This document shows positions 12,501 to 22,833 of a stretch of DNA of 64,000 nucleotides, piece by piece (positions within the stretch are counted from its first letter, which is position 1; every line of letters starts with the position of its first letter). Made by a program: the position numbers and the translations under genes. The notes beneath the pieces are model-generated. The model saw nothing but the letters and a program-made list of their open reading frames with translations. It was not told the origin of the DNA and ran no database searches. The stretch spans positions 12,885,501 through 12,949,500 of the forward strand of contig NC_087258.1 of assembly GCF_037042905.1 (NCBI RefSeq). Direction: 5' to 3'. The DNA is from Lytechinus pictus. Lineage: Eukaryota; Echinodermata; Echinoidea; Temnopleuroida; Toxopneustidae.

Positions 12501-15500
12501 ATGCCAACAATGGCAGTGTCGTCACTGTCGGCGTTAGATGTGGATTCATACCTTTCATCACCGTCATCCACAACCTTGCGCTTTGTAGAACTAGAAGTTT
12601 GATCCATGATTTCCAAATTCCAATGTTCAATATCCTTTGTAAAATCACAGAAGTTAAAACCAAGCCAACATCAAATAAATGGACAAGTTCCAAAAGGTTC
12701 CAAAGTTCCAAACGAGTCCTGGGGACGGCGCCACGTGTTCCGTTTAAACTTCCCAAACAAGTTTTTGAACAACATGCTAGCTGTACTGCATGTGCATCCT
12801 CCAACTCAGAGCTCAAGGTAGATCTGCGCGAATGCAGCAGTACCATAGACATATACGGTAGCTATAGTTATCACTGTGTGTGCACATAAAATACATGTCT
12901 CAGCATGCCAAGGAAAAAGAAAGTATAGCACACCAGCCAGCATATATTAAAGAAAATTTAAATAAATGTGGATTTAGTAGTCTCACATCCAGTCGTTTAT
13001 TGTGTGAGAAATTGAACACTTTTAAGATTCATCATTATTTTTTTCTTTATTTTCCTCGAAATTCAATCAATTTCCTTGAATTCTCAGATTTCCTTGGATT
13101 TCCTTAAATATTCCTAAATATTCCTTGACTTTTTTCATTTTTCCTTGTAATTCCTTGAATTGTCAAAATTCCTTTAAAAAATCCTTGTGGAGTCAAAAAA
13201 TCCTTAAAATTCCCTAAAACAAGGAAATTTCCTTGAAAGTGGAAGCACTGTCTACAATGCTCAGCTCAGTCTGGTAAGCCGCATCACTTGCAGAAGAATA
13301 TGACATTCAAATACAAAAACATCACCTTAGAACCAATAGACAGGAAAAATTGGTTAAAAACTCGAGTTAATTGGTTTAACATGAGAATTATTTTCACAAT
13401 ATCAGAGGATGAAGCCTGTCCTTTGATATTTCAGGCAGTCATTCAGTTCACTTGACACTATAGCCCTTCTTTCCAAATCTCTCTACTTTTGTGGAATCAT
13501 TTGTTTACCTAACCTTGTCTCCCTTTTTATTCCATCAGCTAACTGTTATCAATCTGTGTGGTGATATGCAAAGAAATATACATTGCATGATATTGCTTCT
13601 TATTCTTCCTCTGAATAAAGTAAAAATCTTAGAAATAACCACATTTCTAGGGCAAATATAAGCTCTGCTGGAGAGTACATGGGTTTGTACTGTGCTTATA
13701 TACAACTCAGTTAAACACAATGGCCCGTATTCTGAAGTCGGGAATATTATTATTATTATTATTAACTTAAACTCAGGTGTAAAGTTGTGGTTTAAGTATG
13801 GCGAGCCAATTGTTACATAAATCACTAACAGTAGAGATATCATATTTCAGCTCATTTGGCTCTCAAATCATTCATAATTGTCTAGGAAGTATAAATAGAT
13901 GATTGTCTTCACCATCGATGTATCAGGAAAGAGCACAGTAAACATAAGAAACATACAACTTAATAAAAATTTTGATACTTTTGGCTTCCCATACTTACAC
14001 CACAACTTTAAACCTGAGTTTAACTTAAACCCGACTTCAGAATACGGGCCACTGCCATTACGTGACATCACATGAACGGGCCCTTTCTCTGTGAGTGAAA
14101 TTGTGTTTCCAGCTCTCAGATTTAGGTGGCTTTTCGTTGGTTAAATTTGTTATTTTCGTTCTGTTTTGTTACTTGGATGGAGTTAGATACCATTATAGGG
14201 GTTGAAATCCTACTATCGATGTGAAAATCATCGTCTTCATATGTCAACTTTAAATGATAAAAAATCTTTGATAGATGTAAACAAATTTAACCTTTTAACC
14301 AACACTTTGGTAGTTGTTTAGTCTAACTTTTTTTAATAACACAAGATTTATTCTGAGATTTGTGAATGCTTTAAAATAAAAGTCAAGGGGCTGGTGGGAG
14401 TGTGGCCCCTTTCCATATGACGTTCCACACATACAGTGTATTTTATGCTACGCACATTGATGTCACAATGGATAGACAGGTGATTAATCAGCTCTAGGTT
14501 TCAGCTGATTTTTCACACAATATGCATTCTAACTGCAGATCTGATGTGTTGCTTTATAAAGCTAATTAGCTGAAAATAATCCATGGACCAATGTTTTAAA
14601 ATAACGCTCCAACTTGCTCCAACAAAATTGCTGATAGTTTAAAAACAAGCACAAGAACTGCTATTTTTGTCTCGCCTGCATAGCAGAGTGAGACTATAGG
14701 TGCCGCTTTTCCGACGGCGGCGACAGCAGCGTCGTCAACATTGAAATCTGAACCAAGGAAAGTTTTTTGAAATGTCATAACTTAGAAAGTATATGGACTT
14801 AGTTCATCAAACTTGGACATAAGGGTAATCAAGCATTACTGAACATCCTGCCTGAGTTTTAGGTCACATGCCCAAGTTCAAAGGTCATTTAGGGTCAATG
14901 AACTTTGGCCGTGTTGTGGGTATTTGTTGAATTAGCATCACACATGTAACTTAGAAAGTTTATGGATCTTGTCCATGAAACATGGACATAAGGGTAATCA
15001 AGTATGAGTGATTATTTTGCACACATGTTAAGTCACATGATCATGGTCAAAGGTCATTTTGGGTCAATGGACATAGTATTTTATTATCAAATGAATATTT
15101 TCTTTTGTGAATAATTATTCAATAGCTGTATTCAAATTCACTACTGCTGCTATTTCGAATTGCATAATGCAGGCGAGACTGCCAGAGGCATTCGACGTGT
15201 TTAATGTATACATCGCTCGAATACCGGTACATCTTTCTGTACAAGCTAGCAAAGATTTGTGAAAATGACATGCAGTTTTAATAAAGTGCAGTATTTATTT
15301 TAAGTGGCACTTTGGGCAGGTAGTAGTCACTTGCCTTCTAACTCAAGCAGTTGATGGACTATCCTTTAATGTCATCTTTAAACTTTCAGAGTTTGACCAA
15401 GCAGAAACCCTTGCTTCTTATCTCAGAGTCTCGATGCTCCTGGAGCAGGGAACAGTTTGCTTCTTTTTAAAGCGGTCACTGGTGGCTTGGGCAGAAGGTA

Positions 15501-18500
15501 CTCACTTGCTTTCTTAAACATTTAATGGATGGACTATACTCTTGTCTCTGATCTTTCAGAGTTTGAGCAAGCAGAAACCCTTTTGATCTCAGAGGTTTGG
15601 ATATGCTACTTGAGCACAGAAACAACAACAACTCACCTGTTTTGGGGCAAGTACCTAATAAACTGATGGACCTTCTTGCCTTCTATTCTAATATGATTAA
15701 CTTTAAACTTTTCTTTTGTGTAATCTTTCAGAGTTTGAGCAAGGAGAGATGCTTCTGATCTCAGAGGTTTGGATGTTACTGGAACACAGGATGGACCTAC
15801 TTGCCTTCTATTCTGATATGATTAACTTATTAACTATTCTTTTGTCTAATCTTTCAGAGTTTGAGCAAGCAGAGATGCTTCTGATCTCCGAGGTTCGGAT
15901 GTTACTGGAACACAGGATATACCTACTTGCCTTCTATTCTGATATGATTAACTTATTGACTATTCTTTTGTCTTACCATTCAGAGTTTGAGCAAGCAGAG
16001 ACGCTTCTGATCTCAGAGGTCCGGATGTTACTGGAACACAGGATGGACCTACTTGCCTTCTATTCTGATATAATTAACTTATTAACTATTCATTTGTCTA
16101 ATCTTTCAGAGTTTGAGCAAGCAGAGACACTTTTGATCTCAGAGGTTCGGATGCTACAGAAACAACAACAACTTGCCTCTTTTGGGGCATGTACCTTCTT
16201 AAAGGAGAATGAAACTCTTGGAGCAAGTTAGCTTTTGTGAAAGCAGAAAAATCAAAGAATAAGATCAACAAAAGTTTGAGTAAAATAGGACTAGCAAAAG
16301 AAGAGTTATGAGCATTTGAATGTCGAGATCACTAATGCTATGGAGATCCTCCCATTGGCAATGCGACCAAGATCTATGATGTCACAGATGAACAACTCTC
16401 CCCTTTTGGACACTGAAAATATACCCCAAAACATCTCTTTTTGCTCATTCTAATCATATGACAAACGATTCATCAATGATATAATGTTGTGAAACCTCTG
16501 TACTTGTCCTCTCATAAAGAGAACACCTCACCTTGTGATAGACTCTATAAAAGTGAGAATATAAGTGAAATAAGTACTAAAGTAATGAGGGAGTTGTACG
16601 TGTGTGACATCACAGATCTTGGTCGCATTGCCAATGGGAGGATCTACATGGCATTAATGATCTCAATATTCAAATGCTCATAACTTTCTTATTATTCATT
16701 CAATCTTCCTCAAACTTTCAACAATATGTTTTTTTGATTTTTCTCTTTGATATGGATTCAGCTGGTTTCAAGGGTTTCATTCTCCTTTAATAAACTGATG
16801 GACCTACTTTCCTCCTATTCTGATATAATTAAGTTAATATTGACTATTCATTTGTCTAATCTTTCAGAGTTTGAGCAAGCAGAGACGCTTCTAATCTCAG
16901 AGGTCCGGATGTTACTGAAACACAGGATGAACCTACTTGCCTTCTATTCTGATATAATTAACTTATTGACTATTCATTTGTCTAATCTTTCAGAGTTTGA
17001 GCAAGCAGAGACACTTCTGATCTCAGAGGTTTGGATGCTACAGAAACAACAACTTGCCTCTTTTGGGGCAAGTACCTTCTTAATAAACTGATGGACCTTT
17101 TTTCCTTCTATTCTGAGATAATTAACTTATTGACTATTCTTTTGTCTAATCTTTCAGAGTTTGAGCTAGCAGAGACCCTTCTGATCTCAGAGGTTCGGAT
17201 GCTACAGAAACAACAACTTGCCTCCTTTTGGGCAAGTACCTTCTTAATAAACTGTTGGACCTACACGTACTTTCCTTCTATTCTGAGATAATTAACTTAT
17301 TGACTATTCTTTTGTCTAATCTTTCAGAGTTTGAGCAAGGAGAGATGCTTCTGATCTCAGAGGTTCGGATGTTACTGGAACACAGGATGGACCTACTTGC
17401 CTTCTATTCTGATATGATTAACTTATTAACTATTCTTTTGTCTAATCTTTCAGAGTTTGAGCAAGGAGAGATGCTTCTGATCTCAGAGGTTCGGATGTTA
17501 CTGGAACACAGGATGGACCTACTTCCCGGGGGGGCCACTTCCATTCACGAGTGGATACCATGCGTGACCATGGGGTCTCGAAAAGCACCCTAAACACGTA
17601 ATTTCCATATTCTGAAAATGCACCCCTTAACAAGTATTGGCGTGTGAAACCCTACCCTTTACAAGTATAGGAAACAAAACGATACTCTTGGCAAATGTTC
17701 CCTGAAATGAACCCCTAAACAAGTACAGGAATGTTTTATTGTTATGGGTCCTTCGGTCGTCGGCTTTACCGTATTTGGTTTAGTACGACCCCACCTTCTA
17801 CACCTCGCGCAAATCGGACTCTAAACACGAAGTGTTGGGGCAAAAAGGACATCCTTTATAAAACATTTTAATTTTGTTTTATCATCCCCGCGAATTCGAC
17901 CCTAAACACGTAATTTTCCTAGCGAAATAGATACCCTTTTTTCATTATTTTTGTGTTTTTGACACCCTTATCACGTTACGTACATAACGTGCCCTATCGT
18001 GAAAAAGACATCCTTTTTACGTGTTTTTTTGGTCGCGCATGGTATCCACTCGTCAATGTAAGTGGCCCCCCGGGGACCTACTTGCCTTCTATTCTGATAT
18101 GATTAACTTATTGACTATTCTTTTGTCTAATCTTTCAGAGTTTGAGCAAGCAGAGACCCTTCTGATCTCAGAGGTCCGGATGTTACTGGAACACAGGAAA
18201 CAACAGAATGAAAGTCAAGAGGAGGAACAAGAACTCAGTGATGTTTTCATGAAGACACTCAACTACACAGAGAGAGTGTCAAAGTTTAAGAACAGAGAAA
18301 CAATTGCTGACGTCAGAGGGTAAGGATTTTTGTTTTTATTCCTCTTCACCAGCATTCCTGCTACAGGGGGGCTGGATGTTGCCCCTTATATTTTAGCAAA
18401 AAATCAAACAGTTAATGGATCAACTTCACACTTTCCTTGTTTGTGCATTTGAAGTTTTATGAGCCATTTTAGGTATCCATGTCAAAGGTCAAAGGTACAA

Positions 18501-19926
18501 GATGGGTGTTGTTTAAACTAAGGAACTGTTGATGGAATTGGATACTTGACTCATGTATGCATACAGGAATTATATAATCGACTTTTTGAGGTCAATAGGT
18601 AATAAATTTAAATTGCACAGTTGATAAACCATATAGTCTCTTCTTTTAAGATGATCTCTTTAGTGATTGTAAAAGTTTACCTGATTTATGCACTGTGTTT
18701 CTTATATTATGTACATGTATGGTAGGTTATTACAGCAGCAGCAACCTAAGCTCCACAAGTTTGAACTCGCTCTACTTGCCAACCTCTGTCCAGAAACTGC
18801 TGAAGAGGCTAAAGCTCTCATTCCAAGGTATTATTGGCTTGATCTATTTTACATGTAGTTCTCTTTACACATCAGAGTGCTACTTGAATATGAAGTTATT
18901 GAATTTCTACCAAAGTCAATGAAAGTGCACAAAATCCTAATATATATATGGATGAATGACAACCATGAAGAGGGTAGATAACAAAAGCATATTGTACCTC
19001 CATGTAGGTTATCCCCTACATGCACGTATGAAGCTAAAAATGGTAAAAACAAATTTTAATGATACATTATTAACATTCTCTTACATATTACACATGGGCA
19101 CACGCATATGCATGAAAATCCTATCTTTTGGGGTTGATAATAAAGGGACTTTAATAGAGACCAAACCAGCGTGGTTATCATTGATGTCAAAATTACTGAA
19201 ATTAGAAAACAATCATACATCAGTCAACCATTTTTTTCTTTTTCTAGTATATATATGACACAATGTAGTCTTAGCATTATTATCTTTCTCCATATCAAGA
19301 GCACTGATTCGATTGGTGATGTGGAAAAGTGGAGATATTATCAACATTTTTGTCCTCAGATGATGCTGTTCTTGCTCTCTTAAAGCTGAGCATTGCTATT
19401 TGTTTTTTGCTACTATTATCATTATTATCTATCATCATTTATCATTATCACAGACTTAACTGTATAAAGGGTTCCCACAGTCATGGAAAATCCTGGAAAA
19501 ATTTGTGGTCATGGAAAGTCAGGGAATTTGAAAAATTTGTGAAAAGTTATGGAAAAGTCATGGAATTGCATTTACCTCTTGGCTATGGCAGCTTTCCAGT
19601 TTGTCTTGTCTCGCAACTCTCATACTCTGTGATCATACTCTGCTATTATAATTTGTGTTCATGATTTCCATTTTTCCCAGTTTTGTGACATCCCAAATTC
19701 TACCTAACTCCCGGGACGTCACGGGAATTCATGGAAAGCAGCAATTTAGTCATGGAAAAGTCATGGAAAGGTCATGGAATTCTGTTTTCAAATTTCTGTG
19801 GGAACCCTGTGTATATCATTTTGTTATTCTTTTCTTCCCGTTGACAGCCTTGAAGGAAGATTTGAGGACGATGAGCTAACGGAAGTCTTGGAAAACATGC
19901 AAACGAAGAGAAGCTTCCAGTACTGA
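564..19926 (+). CDS. POLR2D: DNA-directed RNA polymerase II subunit RPB4 (4 exons)
   Basis: Coding exons are 564-630, 18139-18319, 18726-18827 and 19848-19926. They total 429 nt, giving 142 aa, the length of human RPB4. RPB4 pairs with RPB7 to form the stalk of nuclear RNA polymerase II, used in initiation and mRNA handling. Recognisable blocks are the acidic N-terminus ([20 protein letters not shown]), the AETLLISEV / [12 protein letters not shown] helix, [39 protein letters not shown] and the C-terminal TKRSFQY. Phases match at every junction: exon 1 ends phase 1, exons 2 and 3 end phase 2, with GTGAG, GTAAGG and GTATTA donors and CAG or TAG acceptors. The ATG at 564 was chosen because it gives the family N-terminus; an upstream in-frame TTG is not needed. 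Exon 3 begins [12 protein letters not shown], slightly longer in Q than vertebrate proteins. Intron 1 is 17,508 bp and contains another gene and many repeats. Confidence 0.97.
1189..2082. mobile_element. 894 bp foldback (palindromic) element
   Basis: Two arms of about 430 bp are near-perfect reverse complements around a short centre near 1635. The outer ends read CTAGTCTTGAGG and CCTCAAGACTAG. The flanks GAATGTACTA (1179-1188) and GAATGTACAA (2083-2092) look like a target-site duplication with one mismatch. Both arms contain the same 66-codon stop-free stretch purely because of the symmetry, so no gene is called. The long terminal inverted repeats and 9-10 bp duplication suggest a Mutator-like foldback MITE. 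It lies in POLR2D intron 1. Confidence 0.85.
2093..5140. other. Intronic stretch without recognised genes
   Basis: AT-rich intron sequence of POLR2D. Homopolymer C tracts occur at 4183-4223. Short open frames (for example 2163-2417 and 3959-4306) have no family resemblance and lack coding-like composition. Nothing else is recognised. Confidence 0.6.
5141..5311. mobile_element. Short inverted-repeat element
   Basis: Ends are GCAGGGGCTGCGGAACGG and the approximate complement CGGTTCCGCGGCCCCTGC, enclosing G-rich and C-rich runs. It looks like a small non-autonomous element in POLR2D intron 1. Confidence 0.5.
5550..7517 (-). CDS. Sulfotransferase-like P-loop protein, nested antisense gene
   Basis: Two exons, complement 7237-7517 and 5550-6210, join in phase 2 (donor GTAAGTT, acceptor TTCCAG) to give 313 aa. 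Near the N-terminus WCVPRSLST (residues 11-19) matches the 5'-phosphosulfate-binding loop of sulfotransferases. [13 protein letters not shown] (134-146) matches the 3'-phosphate-binding motif (R137, S145). The family includes PAPS-dependent sulfotransferases and 'branched-chain aminotransferase-like' sulfotransferase-fold proteins; the substrate cannot be told from sequence. There is no signal peptide or membrane segment, so a cytosolic protein is likely. The ATG at 7517 ([11 protein letters not shown]) places the P-loop close to the N-terminus as in the family. The upstream in-frame ATG at 7562 would add 15 residues. The gene lies entirely inside POLR2D intron 1 on the opposite strand and has its own 1,026 bp intron. 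The frame is intact. Confidence 0.85.
7518..8630. other. Intronic stretch, nothing recognised
   Basis: This lies upstream of the nested sulfotransferase-like gene and presumably includes its promoter. I see no repeat boundaries, no conserved coding frame and no RNA gene. Confidence 0.5.
9877..12607 (-). pseudogene. hAT transposase, interrupted by a MITE and a frameshift
   Basis: Coding pieces are complement 11921-12607, about 10300-11332 and 9877-about 10300. The N-terminal part has a BED/TTF-type zinc finger (CKYC followed by HAGTKSH). The middle holds the first catalytic aspartate in [11 protein letters not shown] and a second acidic block at GYCSDTC. The C-terminus is the hAT dimerisation region [16 protein letters not shown] with the catalytic glutamate. 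A 584 bp MITE splits the frame at a TTAA inside the codons for QLKEN; skipping one TTAA copy restores the frame exactly. A separate one-base shift near 10,297-10,310 moves the C-terminal 130 residues out of frame, so the copy is probably inactive. The enzyme would excise and integrate hAT DNA. Start ATG chosen at 12607 ([11 protein letters not shown]). Confidence 0.92.
11331..11922. mobile_element. 584 bp TTAA-flanked MITE (piggyBac-type) inside the hAT transposase
   Basis: The body is 11335-11918, flanked by TTAA at 11331-11334 and 11919-11922. Ends are AGGAGAATGAAAC and GTTTCATTCTCCT. The same 584 bp element occurs in opposite orientation at 16203-16786. Each arm contains a CATTGCCAATGGGAGGATCT-type block, so the element is internally semi-palindromic. 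It has no coding capacity. TTAA duplication suggests mobilisation by a piggyBac-family transposase. Confidence 0.92.
13259..14668. mobile_element. Foldback repeat within otherwise featureless intron
   Basis: Between about 13,729 and 14,053 the ends GGCCCGTATTCTGAAGTCGG and CCGACTTCAGAATACGGGCC are reverse complements, and the inverted similarity continues for about 70 bp inward (AACTTAAACTCAGG against CCTGAGTTTAACTT). A relative appears at about 38,400-38,733. The rest of the interval shows nothing. Confidence 0.6.
14669..15200 (-). repeat. Inverted-repeat family with internal tandem units, copy 1 (reverse)
   Basis: It starts TGTCTCGCCTGCATAGCAGA, has the CCGCTTTTCCGACGGCGGCG block next, and ends with TAATGCAGGCGAGACTGCC. 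The inside contains repeats of the words GTCAAAGGTCATTT and CATGAAACATGGACATAAGG. This is the shortest of four copies; the others are at 30131-31153, 46480-47280 and 55551-56893. Confidence 0.8.
15389..17524 (+). repeat. Tandem array of partial POLR2D exon 2 copies with acceptor sites
   Basis: About eleven copies precede the true exon 2. Each has the intron tail (TATTCTTTTGTCTAATCTTTCAG) followed by AGTTTGAGCAAGCAGAGACG-type exon sequence coding for about 20 residues up to MLLEHR. First exon bases are near 15390, 15560, 15732, 15858, 15984, 16110, 16868, 16994, 17158, 17328 and 17454; the real exon starts at 18139. Several spacings are exactly 126 bp, others 164 and 170 bp. Most copies keep an intact CAG acceptor and the pyrimidine tract, but none has an obvious GT donor after the exon fragment. 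Two transposable elements interrupt the array (16199-16790 and 17525-18075). Because 126 is divisible by 3 and units lack stops, the frame runs open through several units. Confidence 0.95.
16199..16790. mobile_element. 584 bp TTAA-flanked MITE, second copy
   Basis: The body is 16203-16786 with TTAA at 16199-16202 and 16787-16790. It is the same length as, and nearly identical to, the copy inside the hAT transposase, but inverted. Neighbouring array units show the empty site CCTTCTTAATAAACTG, which confirms insertion at a single TTAA. Confidence 0.93.
17517..18083. mobile_element. 551 bp inverted-repeat element with 8-bp target duplication
   Basis: The body is 17525-18075. Ends are CCCGGGGGGGCCACTT and AAGTGGCCCCCCGGGG, with inverted similarity continuing through GACGAGTGGATACCATGCG. 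The target duplication ACCTACTT is at 17517-17524 and 18076-18083. Removing the element and one duplication restores the exact 126-bp period between the last exon fragment and the true exon 2. The 8-bp duplication fits a hAT-type non-autonomous element. Confidence 0.9.
18139..18319 (+). CDS. POLR2D: POLR2D exon 2 (authentic copy)
   Basis: It codes for residues 23-83, from [13 protein letters not shown] to [10 protein letters not shown]. It is the only copy in the array that continues past MLLEHR into [17 protein letters not shown] and ends at a good donor (AGAGG/GTAAGG at 18320). Acceptor TCTTTCAG ends at 18138. Confidence 0.96.
19468..19808. mobile_element. 341 bp MITE in POLR2D intron 3
   Basis: Terminal inverted repeats are AGGGTTCCCACAG at 19468-19480 and CTGTGGGAACCCT at 19796-19808. 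The inside repeats the word GTCATGGAAA several times. It lies 39 bp upstream of POLR2D exon 4, so it may overlap the branch-point region. Confidence 0.8.
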
Positions 19927-21543
19927 TCGATGCTTTCATATAGTACACTCACCCAGAGTAAGCTTTCCATCAATGCAAAATGGGGTCGGTGATCTTTCAA
20001 GACTATCTGTATATATGCTTCTAAAAGTTGAATCAGGGCCCCATCAAGCAATGAGCTGAAATTGGTCTGATCGAATGCAAGTACGGCAAGCCGGTGACGC
20101 CAACATCTAGAGTAAATGTATATGTCCATTCAAAGTGTTTTCTAAATATAATGAATGAACGATTCGATGGTATTTGCTCCGATGACAATTGCTCCGATGG
20201 AAAATCTGCATGTAATTCCAAACATAAGACCTAACCTCCGATTTTAAATAGACCCTAATCCTTATCTTTACATTATTCTGAACCAGAAACTCGATTACAG
20301 TCCTAGCTCTAACCCTATGCCCTCTGAGATATTAAGACTGAAGCAAATGTCGCAGGAGCAAATGTGTCACCGAATGAACAAGAATGCGTCACTGTTTAGA
20401 CAATCAGTGTGCTCTTTTTTGTTTAAAAAAAGGATATTATGTGAGTTTGCTACGTGGAGATGACATTGATGGGTTTTCCATAGTTGAGATGGACTGGATC
20501 AATCACAACACTTTGTGAAACAGGGCCCTGGATGCCTTTGTCGGAATTGATTGGCAGAAGAGTTATACACAACCCAAAGTCGATTTGTGAAAAGACCATT
20601 TTCTACAAGATCTATTTTTCAATGGACAATCATTGGGATATTTCTTCCCAAAATAATTCTCAAATTTTCTCTGGAACATTTTGGCAGAGGACATGTTTTC
20701 TAAGGACAAATTTACCATTATCAGCTTAAATCCTGAATAGGTCATGTAATAATGGAAATATAAATTCCATCCTGTTTTTATTTGGTTTATACCCTAGTCA
20801 CACTAAGGCAGAATGAAGATACTTGGGATATTCCTGTATATTCAAATTGCATTCTAAATACCCCAGAAAGAATTATGAAAGCATTCCAAATGTTATGGGA
20901 GATATATTGCGCATGATTTTTAGGGTTCTTCAGCAAAAGTTATTGGGCTAAATCATAAACTCTGGTCCTGAATGTCTTCTATGACACAATCTTTATTATG
21001 AAATTTGTTTTTTTTTAATCTGTAAAAGCTACTGGATATTAAAGTTATGCTTATCACAATATTCTTCATTATTTTATCATCATAAATCAACAGAAAATGA
21101 TACTATTTATTACATGTACAAGTTTTTCCACTTGATTGCTGAAGATTTCTGTTGTTACCGGATAAAAATGTTCTTGTAAATACCATGGTTAATACATTTT
21201 GATATTTGGAGAGTATTTTTTGACAGGGAATGAAAAAGGAAATGCTGATAATTTTACATTGTGATTTCTATGTATACAAATGACTAAAGAGTAATGAAGA
21301 TTACCGGTAAGCTATAATTGATATTCCATTTGCAGAAATTTGCAGAAAAATCGTTTTGTAAGACATCTGAGTAAACTTATTTGTATAAAGTTTTGTACAT
21401 ATTATAGATGATGTTGAACCTTTTGTGTTTTTATTTTGACATTTACAATGATTGGGGTATGAGGTTGAGACAGAAAGAGAGAGAGAGAAGGGGGGGGGGG
21501 TTGGATGGTGGGAGCACCAAAAGATTGTCAAGGTTGTATGGGA

Positions 21544-21579
<36 letters not shown>

Positions 21580-22833
21580 TGGTTGGGGAGCATGATAGAT
21601 CAAGGAGACTTGAAGGGGGTTAGAATGAGGGTGGGTGTATAGGGGTAGATCCGGAATTGACCAGGGGGCCGTTTTATAAAGCTGATCATAAGTTAAGAAC
21701 TTAAGAGTGACTTACAGAACGGCTGGTGATCCTTTCCTGTGGTCAATGATATTGACCATTAAACGTTCATTGGTGATTATTTAGATTGTAAGAAAGGTTC
21801 ACCAGTCGTTCTTATAGTTGCTCTCAACTTCCGAACAGCTTTATGAAACGCCTATGAGGAGGGTACACAAATTTCTGTCAAACAAAAGAAAAAGAAGGTG
21901 GGTTGGGGCGGGCAAATCAGCCCCCTGGATACATCCCTGTGTGTGTGTGTGTGTGTGAGATAGAGAGAGATTGGGGGGGGGGGGGTGTAGGGGAGCAGAA
22001 TGTCATTGTGATGGGTGTGTTTGTGAGGGAGAGAGTATGCAGGGTAATGGTATTGGGAAAGAGAGAGTAAGTGAGAAATAATGGGTGGAAACGGAGAACG
22101 GTGTTTAAAGATCGGCAAGATTTATATCGGAGGGCGAAAATCAAAATAAAGAGATAAAAATAAAAGGGCTAGGAAATTGGCATGAAGAGGGCAGATCGAG
22201 GGGGGGGGGGTGGATGATCAAATGATAACTGAAAGGAAGCAAATCCAGCATTAGAACCAAGAAGATGAAGTTGATCTATTTTTTAAAGGGAAAGGGATAA
22301 ACCCTATAAATCGACTAAGTAATTTGTTTTCCCTATTGTGTGTCAGTGTCTCTTAATTTTCATTCTCACTCCCTCATCTCCCTGTCTCCGTCTCCCGGTG
22401 ACCTGGTCTCAACCCCTTTCAGGCCTTTTATAAGCATACACCCCTCTGTATAACACTGCATGATGTAGATGCTCTTGTGTGTCACCACCACCACTATCAA
22501 CATCACCGATAAAAGGATCCTCCTCTTCATCCATGATCATTGTGAATAATCATCAGCATCATCACCATTGCATGCATCCTCCACCTCCTAATTATCATCT
22601 CCATCCTCCTCAATCATTATCATCAATTTAATCATGATCATCATGATAATGATCCTCCTCATCATCGTTTTCCTCCTCATTATCACCATCAACAACAACA
22701 GCACGTCTAGGCATACCACTGGCAAACAACCTCCCCCTCCCACCACCTCTGATTTTGAACAGACTCCAACGTGGTGCGTATTAATGATTAACTACGTCTG
22801 ATCACGAAGACTAGTCGCGGCGATGCGATTGTC
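19927..22833. other. POLR2D 3' region and intergenic DNA with repeats
   Basis: No poly(A) signal stands out close to the POLR2D stop. Bases 20036-20110 and 20468-20532 are degenerate ends of the 280-bp MITE described at 33312. Between them are echinoderm-like repeat words (TTTGCTCCGATG, GGAGCAAATGT). Bases 21668-21853 form a small MITE with ends GTTTTATAAAGCTG and CAGCTTTATGAAAC. GT/GA microsatellites lie at 21470-21580 and 21935-21975, and CATCATCAC/TCCTCATC repeats at 22480-22720. No gene is seen. Confidence 0.6.

Larger units (their letters stand above)
8639..13250 (-). mobile_element. hAT-family DNA transposon, near full length
   Basis: The ends are 12-bp perfect terminal inverted repeats, CAGTGCTTCCAC at 8639-8650 and GTGGAAGCACTG at 13239-13250. 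They are flanked by an exact 8-bp target duplication TCTACAAT at 8631-8638 and 13251-13258, diagnostic of hAT. Subterminal sequence is rich in TTCCTT/AAGGAA words at both ends. The minus strand carries a transposase gene, broken by a 584 bp TTAA-flanked MITE and by a frameshift. Removing the MITE gives an element of about 4.0 kb. It sits in POLR2D intron 1. Confidence 0.95.

Noticed and set aside
12003-12889. Several plus-strand frames opposite the hAT transposase
   Set aside because: Shadows of the transposase N-terminal coding region and hAT end, with no independent signal.
16747-17091. Plus-strand frame [14 protein letters not shown] joined to exon-like repeats
   Set aside because: Its start is the end of the 584 bp MITE; the same words occur at the hAT copy, so this is not a gene start.
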